Shown: in pieces, positions 7,711 to 12,612 of the stretch | How the letters are laid out: each line of letters opens with the position of its first letter | Numbering within the stretch: the stretch's first letter is position 1 | Origin: Ophiostoma sp. CBS 140.51 | Taxonomy: Eukaryota > Ascomycota > Sordariomycetes > Ophiostomatales > Ophiostomataceae | Length of the DNA stretch: 12,612 nucleotides | Reading direction: 5' to 3' | Assembly (NCBI GenBank): GCA_029298735.1 | Contig: JANSLP010000547.1 | Location: 1 to 12,612, forward strand | Program-made: the position numbers and the translations under genes | Notes under the pieces: model-generated | The model's input: only the letters and a program-made list of their open reading frames with translations | Database searches by the model: none | Told to the model about the DNA's origin: nothing

Positions 7711-9550
7711 ATGTCGTCAGACTGTATTTCTTTACAGGGCTCGACGAGGTGCCCGGCCTTCCAGTCGGCCTCCATATCACCATCAGTAGCCAGCGGTCAA
7801 TAGTGCGTTGCCCTCATGAGCTTCCGGACTCGATCTTTTCTCTCTGTTTGTATTTGGCTACTAACTTTGTGCAGTGACTTTTTAAAGTTTGTTTCCGACC
7901 GGGCGACGTTTGACTCGGAGCTCGCGGCTTACATCTCGACGACGTTTATTCAAGAACAGTAAGGCTTTCGCCTCTCTCACTCCATTCCTCCCACTTCCCC
8001 TTGTGGTAGCTAACACCCAAATCAGATTCCAAGCCCGCATAGGATGCCAGGGCATAAATCTTGCCAACACGAGCGAAATCTACCCGCGCTACCTTACAAG
8101 CACCATCTGCAGTGCCATTGTCCAGTCTTCCATCTCCACATGCAACCTTTCAGCAGCCGATTCACCACCGCTGTGCGCAGACACGTGCGCACAGTATGCC
8201 GAGAGCGAGCTCTACATTGTCGACGACAGCGCTCTTTGCGCCAATGCCAGTTCAGATGCCGTCAAGCTGATAAGATCCGATTTCGCCATCTGCTCGTCTC
8301 CCGATAGCGCTCTCTCTAGCGAGTGCGTGGCTGGCAGCACCAACGAACCCGACAACTGCGGTTATGGCAACAGCACCATCGGCCTCTGCTCCTACTGCGC
8401 CTCTGGTAGTGTCAACTCGACTGACACCTGCTGCTACAACTCCAACGCTGAGAGCCGGTGCGTTGGCGTCGTTCTCCCGACTATCATCCCGACCGTGACC
8501 TTCTCGGCCACTTCCTCTCCCACAGCGCCCGCCACCTCTTCTGCCGCTGCTGCCCCCGGCACTCACCGCGGCCTGTCTGGCGGTGCCATTGCCGGTATCG
8601 TCATTGGCGCACTTGCTGGTGTGGCTCTGCTTGCTGGTTTGATCTTCCTCGCCATTGTGGCCCTTCGCCGGAGGCGCACTGGTAGCCAGAATGGCAGCAT
8701 CTTCAACCAGCCATCTCCTGCTCGCAAGGGCGGTATTCCGCAGATGTCACACGCGCAGCACCAGGCACTGCCATCCTCTCACGGCAACCAGCCGTTCGAA
8801 GTTCTTCCTGGTGGCCGCATTGCGCGCATGTCGGCACTTGAGGGCCCTGGTGTCGATGGTGATGCCTCCCCGAGCCCGCCCGGTCGGGGTGCCTCTGCTG
8901 GCGCAGGTGCCGTTGCTGGTGCTGTTGCTGGTTACGCTGTTGGCAGACGGCGCGGCGACGACCACTCTTCCTCTGACGGCTACAACGACAGCCCTGACTC
9001 TGAGAACCGTACCGGCATTCTGCGGCCACCACCGACGACGATGCGCCGCAACGGCTCGCTGTCGAGCGGCTCTGTTCTGGCCGGCGAGGACCCGCAGTCG
9101 CCCTCGAGCGCCGGCATGTCTTCGCCGCAGGCCATCACCAGCCAGCAGTCGGAGCAGCTGCCCTTCTTCAAGGATTACTACTCACAGGACGACATCCACC
9201 CGGGCGACCGTGTGGCCGTTCTCTGGGCCTACCAGCCGCGTGCTGCCGACGAGTTTACTCTGGAGCGTGGCGACATGCTCAAGGTTGTCGGCATCTGGGA
9301 CGATGGCTGGGCGACGGGTGTGATGATGGACGAGCGTGCTGATGAGTGGGAGGCACGGCGCCAGGCACAGCGCGACAGCGGCGTTTCTAACACATCCGGC
9401 CGCGGCCGTGACATTTCGCCAGCCGTTAGCGGTGAGATTAAGGCCTTCCCGCTTGTCTGCGTCTGCCTGCCGGAGCACTGGCGGAAGACGATTGAGGGCG
9501 ACAGCTCGACCGAGACTGCATCAAGCGCACACCCGATGCACGGGTTATAA
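7711..9550 (+). CDS. SH3-domain single-pass membrane protein, Fus1-like layout
   Basis: Three exons, 7711-7802, 7875-7958 and 8026-9550, join in frame to 566 aa. The start ATG has a perfect GCCGCC context. Residues 1-243 form an ectodomain with 16 cysteines (C5 and C14 in the first exon) and five N-glycosylation sequons (N73-T-S and four more), ending in a Ser/Thr/Ala/Pro-rich stalk. Residues 246-272 are one transmembrane helix with a GxxxG ladder (G245, G249, G253, G257), then RRRR (273-276) as a cytoplasmic stop. Residues 277-450 are low-complexity, including a second Gly/Ala stretch (348-365). The SH3 domain begins at 452, with the ALYDY equivalent at 457-463, the acidic RT-loop region DEFTLERGD (467-475), W487, and the FP motif delayed to 533-534. 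There is no cleavable signal peptide, as in yeast Fus1, so the helix probably serves as a reverse signal anchor. The layout is one I recall from Sordariomycete SH3 proteins. The role is probably as a surface sensor or adaptor recruiting Pro-rich partners to the plasma membrane; this is inferred, and orthology to Fus1 is not claimed. Confidence 0.92.
7803..7874 (+). other. Intron 1 of the SH3 gene
   Basis: 72 nt with donor GTGCGT, a perfect TACTAAC branch site at 7859-7865 and acceptor GTGCAG ending at 7874. Splicing joins TA to T to form Tyr31 and restores the frame into DFLKFVSD. Without splicing, exon 1 hits TAG at 7801-7803, so removal of this intron is required. Confidence 0.9.
7959..8025 (+). 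other. Intron 2 of the SH3 gene
   Basis: 67 nt with donor GTAAGG, branch GCTAAC near 8009-8014 and acceptor ATCAG ending at 8025. Splicing gives IQEQFQARIGCQG across the junction (Gln59 split). The intron length leaves a remainder of one and it contains no stop in the exon-3 frame upstream, which is why an unspliced frame starting at 7889 looks open. Confidence 0.9.
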
Positions 9551-10669
9551 CCGTAGTCTTTTATGGCTAATGGTACAAACTCATTAATCTGCATTTCTCT
9601 TTCGCATCTTGAATAATGTCTTATGAAACGACGTCCTCCTCACCTTCATCTTCATACACCAGCCTTGGAGTTTGGCGCTTTTCGCCCCGTACACCCGATC
9701 ACAATCGCATTCACAATCACAACCTTCTACTACGTTATTTATCGACTACCCATTGTTTCCTTTGTTTTCATCTTGTCGATATATCATTGGACTTGTCCAT
9801 CGATGACCGACTCGACCAACCAAACATGACTTCGGTCACATTTCCGACAACACTCGTCTAATTGTCTTTCGCATCTTTTCGTTCTTCTACGCAGCGCTTC
9901 ATTCGATTTTGCTCATATTTTCGCTTCACGACTCTCCTTTCGATATCTGGCCTCCTTTTATTTCCCACATTTTCGGCCGACCGGCTACGGCGCATAGACA
10001 CGATCCGAAGCTATTTTGCTACCCACTCTCCTTGATTCCACAATACGTTCACTTCATCTTCTGCTTTTTCCTACTCTCGATCTCGCCATGCTACGATACA
10101 GCTTAATGTCTCAATCCTTGCCATCTTCTTCTCGATGAGCTCTCTAATCATTGGGAGTATGTGTACATCAGTCACCTGGCGGGCACGTACTTCTTGAGCT
10201 CGATCGCCACTTTGATATCTATTTCTATTTCTCGTTCTCGAACCATCCTTAACCACGATACCCAACAACCTCCCGAAGCAAATGGACAGCGAAAGGACGC
10301 GTGGTGTTTCTTTGGGGCGGATAATTTTCGATTTTATTTCTTGTTCATTTTTTTTTTGTTTCGGCTCCTTCTCCTTGGAGAAGAACCCTTCTTCTATAAC
10401 TTTCAGTCATTTTCTCAACCATTTTTTTATTTTTATTTGTCTTCATCTGGAGGAGTCGGGAGGGAGGTAGGAGCATTCAAGGGCAAGAAAAGAGGGAAGC
10501 TGAATAGTGAACTTATTCGTTGGCGGGATGGCTTTGAAGAATCCCGGAGACGATGCAGCTGATTCCCATTAAAAGTAGTTTTAAAACAAAATACATATTC
10601 GTTGTTTATCTTCATCGTATGCATCTGTGATGTTTATTGTTCTCAGTACGAAGGGGTGGAAGGCTATCA
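9551..10669. other. 3'UTR of the SH3 gene and T/C-rich intergenic region
   Basis: The sequence just after the stop is AT-rich and probably the 3'UTR; no single polyadenylation signal can be named. From about 9640 the plus strand is pyrimidine-rich, as expected for a promoter serving the downstream gene. T-runs occur at 10346-10358 and around 10422-10438. A 16-bp imperfect-centre palindrome (CTTCTCC, TT, GGAGAAG) lies at 10368-10383. Open frames such as 9616-9861 read as low-complexity Ser/Thr/His strings and are not supported as genes. Confidence 0.5.
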
Positions 10670-10694
10670 ATGTCTCACTTTCGTAGTCGATTTG

Positions 10695-10716
10695 GTGGAT
10701 CACGTGGATCACGTGG
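10695..10716 (+). promoter_or_regulatory. Two tandem CACGTG sites upstream of VPS15
   Basis: A 9-bp unit GTGGATCAC repeats directly at 10695-10703 and 10704-10712 and continues into GTGG. This places CACGTG at 10701-10706 and 10710-10715. CACGTG is the E-box core bound by bHLH factors; in fungi these include Pho4-, Cbf1- and SREBP-type proteins. The sites lie about 420 bp upstream of the VPS15 start, a plausible promoter position. Binding is inferred from the motif only. Confidence 0.4.
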
Positions 10717-10994
10717 TGCTTATCTTATCGCACCCACCTCACAAGCGTCCGGTCTTGGTGGCGGGCACCTGCCTCTCCTGCCTGCTGTAATCACGGGCGA
10801 CAGTGGAGACCGCCCCAAAGACGTCAGGCAGCTCCAAGCGACCTCCATCCAAGCTTCCAGCAGCAACAGCCCTAACTTTCCCACGACATCGGTTTTCTCC
10901 TCCATCACCGGCCGGCGCGGAACGATAGGAGCAACCACCAGAACACATATACCGATACACTACGAACCCGCTCCTTTTATCGCCCCGCCCTGCC

Positions 10995-11030
10995 ATGATT
11001 CTTCGACGGACCTCGATCGAGCGACGATAG
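10995..11030 (+). promoter_or_regulatory. Upstream ORF (11 codons) before VPS15
   Basis: ATG at 10995 opens MILRRTSIERR and stops at TAG 11028-11030, 105 nt before the VPS15 ATG, with no further ATG between. Its effect depends on where the transcript starts, which the sequence does not show. If included in the leader it could lower VPS15 translation. Confidence 0.3.
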
Positions 11031-11135
11031 CGAGCTCCTGAAGCTCTCGATACCTTTCCTTACCTACTTCCATAACGACAGTCTCCACCACGGCACTCCC
11101 ACCCATCAACATCCTCCTTATAAACCTCCTCCAAA

Positions 11136-12612
11136 ATGGGACAGGGCTACTCGCTGACGACCCCGTCGGCGGGGTCCGCCGGCATCGACGTCCCTGAACT
11201 CGGCGACCTCGTCTACGAGAAATCTATCGGTATCTCCCGGTTCATGAAGAGCATCCGCGCCCGCCATCACGACGGTGTTGTTTTGGTGAAAGTGCTCGTG
11301 AAACCCTACACGCCCATGTCCTTGGCCGTCTACCGCGACCGCCTCGTCCGCGAACGCCGTATCTTGGCCGACGTACCAAACGCCCTCGCCTACCAGCGCA
11401 TCATCGAGACCGACACCAATGGTTTTTTGGTCCGCCAGTTTTTGTATAACTCGCTATATGACCGCATGAGCACGCGACCTTTCTTGGAGGATATCGAGAA
11501 GAAGTGGCTTGCCTTCCAACTCCTGTGTGCCCTCCGGGACTGCCACGCGCGCGATGTCTACCATGGCGACATCAAGACGGAAAACGTGCTGGTGACGTCG
11601 TGGAACTGGCTGTACCTGGCCGACTTTTCGTCGGCGTTCAAGCCGGTGCTGCTCCCCGACGACAACCCGGCGGACTTTTCGTACTTTTTTGATACATCGG
11701 GGCGGCGGACATGCTACCTGGCGCCGGAACGGTTTGTGCCGTCGGCCACAGCGACAGCAGCCGCGGCAGCCGCTGGCGACGATGGCGATGACGATGACGA
11801 TGACGATGACGGTCCAGCACTCGGCGGTCTGGACGACGACGACGATACACCGGCAGGAAAGGCAGGGAAAGCGCACACACGACGTGGCGGCCGCCGTGGA
11901 GGCGCTCCACCCGGAACACGACCCAACCGCATCACCTGGGCCATGGATGTCTTCAGCGCGGGATGCGTCATTGCCGAGCTCGTCCTTGAATCGCCCATCT
12001 TTAGTCTGAGCCAGCTATTCCGCTACCGCCGCGGCGAATACGACCCGTCTGTCGCGCACCTCAGCCGCATCCCCGACCGCGACCTGGCCGACATGATTGC
12101 CCACATGATTCAGCTCGACCCGCAAAAACGCTACGCCGCCGAAGAGTACCTCGACTTTTACCGTGGCAAAGTCTTCCCGGACTACTTTTACTCGTTCCTG
12201 CACCAGTACATGGAGGTCATAACTGACCCTGTGTCGGCGCACTACCCGGCATCAGGCGCGACGCGCAACCTGGGCGAGGCCGACGAGCGGATCGACCGCG
12301 TATTTTACGATTTCGACAAGATTTCGTACTTCCTGGGGTTCCAGGACGATACAGCTACACCCACTGGCACAGAAAAGACGGGCGAGGCAAAGAGCAGCAA
12401 AGACAATGCCCTCGTAGCCCGCGCTACGGAACGAGTACCTCCACCACCACGATTGGGCCTCGGCCTCTTACCCGTGCGGCTCAGCATCCCGGGCAAAGAG
12501 CACAGCGTGCGCGCCGGTGCACAGCCCACGGCCGACAATGGCGCACTCATCTTTCTGACGCTCATTGTGGCGTCGATCCGCAACACAGCACGCTCGGCGT
12601 CCAAGATCCGTG
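11136..12612 (+). CDS. VPS15 protein kinase, class III PI3-kinase regulatory subunit (5' part)
   Basis: The frame is open without an intron for 492 codons and leaves the window at the right edge. VPS15 holds VPS34 in the PI3-kinase complexes that make PI3P for autophagy and endosomal or vacuolar sorting. The N-terminus MGQGYS is an N-myristoylation signal for membrane attachment. The kinase fold spans about residues 25-320. The usual Gly-rich loop is absent, as is typical of VPS15. Visible motifs are K52 in VLVKVLV, E73, HGDIKTEN at 143-150 (D145, K147, N150), DFS at 163-165 in place of DFG, TCYLAPERF with APE at 196-198, and D271 in WAMDVFSAGC. An acidic and then Arg/Gly-rich insert occupies about 203-263. 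GALIFLTLIVASIRNTAR near 469-486 is the conserved beginning of the HEAT repeats. Full-length proteins in this family are well over 1,000 residues, so most HEAT repeats and the WD40 propeller lie outside. The start has A at -3 and G at +4. Confidence 0.96.
   Translation, partial: MGQGYSLTTPSAGSAGIDVPELGDLVYEKSIGISRFMKSIRARHHDGVVLVKVLVKPYTPMSLAVYRDRLVRERRILADVPNALAYQRIIETDTNGFLVRQFLYNSLYDRMSTRPFLEDIEKKWLAFQLLCALRDCHARDVYHGDIKTENVLVTSWNWLYLADFSSAFKPVLLPDDNPADFSYFFDTSGRRTCYLAPERFVPSATATAAAAAAGDDGDDDDDDDDGPALGGLDDDDDTPAGKAGKAHTRRGGRRGGAPPGTRPNRITWAMDVFSAGCVIAELVLESPIFSLSQLFRYRRGEYDPSVAHLSRIPDRDLADMIAHMIQLDPQKRYAAEEYLDFYRGKVFPDYFYSFLHQYMEVITDPVSAHYPASGATRNLGEADERIDRVFYDFDKISYFLGFQDDTATPTGTEKTGEAKSSKDNALVARATERVPPPPRLGLGLLPVRLSIPGKEHSVRAGAQPTADNGALIFLTLIVASIRNTARSASKIR
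11787..11810 (+). repeat. GATGAC hexanucleotide repeat in VPS15
   Basis: Four perfect copies of GATGAC code for part of an Asp run (residues 215-225, with another five Asp at 233-237). The unit is a multiple of three, so changes in copy number keep the frame. It lies in the insert of the kinase C-lobe. Confidence 0.85.

Noticed and set aside
8252..9032. Long minus- and plus-strand frames overlapping exon 3 of the SH3 gene
   Set aside because: They are shadows of a GC-rich coding exon; the SH3 frame is the one with domains and conserved motifs.
10670..11041. ATG ORF of 123 codons upstream of VPS15
   Set aside because: The start context is weak (T at -3). The translation is Ser/Thr/Gly-rich with no motif, and the region is better explained as promoter and leader.
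11119..11125. TTATAAA just before the VPS15 ATG
   Set aside because: It lies only about 11 nt upstream of the start codon, too close to act as a TATA box for a transcript including that ATG.
11454..12604. Several minus-strand frames inside VPS15
   Set aside because: Shadow frames; the plus-strand frame holds all the kinase motifs.

Overview
This window looks like nuclear DNA of a filamentous ascomycete, most likely a Sordariomycete. Three things point there. It carries two eukaryotic tRNA-Glu genes with oligo-T pol III terminators. It carries a protein gene with two short introns (72 and 67 nt) that have textbook fungal splice signals, including a perfect TACTAAC branch site. It carries the 5' part of a VPS15 gene. 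Long pyrimidine-rich upstream regions followed by A/C-rich leaders are also typical of such genomes. The species cannot be named from the sequence alone.

Layout. Positions 1-480 hold two minus-strand tRNA-Glu genes with anticodons UUC and CUC, each followed by an oligo-T terminator. From about 475 to 5400 I see no convincing gene. The stretch is open in only short frames, with three weak candidate ORFs, a GC-rich segment that can fold and ends in a T-run, and several purine-rich blocks. From about 5170 to 7710 lies an unusual pyrimidine-rich upstream region and leader with no ATG on the plus strand between 5713 and 7483. It includes a probable 5'UTR intron at 6635-7259.

The first protein gene is at 7711-9550 (three exons, 566 aa). 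It encodes a single-pass membrane protein with a Cys-rich, N-glycosylatable ectodomain, a glycine-zipper transmembrane helix, a low-complexity cytoplasmic region and a C-terminal SH3 domain. The naive long reading frame that opens at 7889 lies entirely inside exons 2-3 plus retained intron 2, and misses the true start. A 1.6 kb T/C-rich intergenic region with two tandem CACGTG sites follows. The second gene starts at 11136 and runs off the right edge. It is VPS15, the myristoylated pseudokinase-like regulatory subunit of the class III PI3-kinase. Its kinase domain is complete and the first HEAT helices are present.

The two protein genes point the same way, but nothing here ties them into one pathway. 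The SH3 protein probably works at the plasma membrane or cell surface, and VPS15 acts in autophagy and endosomal sorting. I found no clear new multi-gene system. The features most worth checking are the ATG-free leader, the two glycine zippers of the SH3 protein and the foldable segment at 4456-4544.
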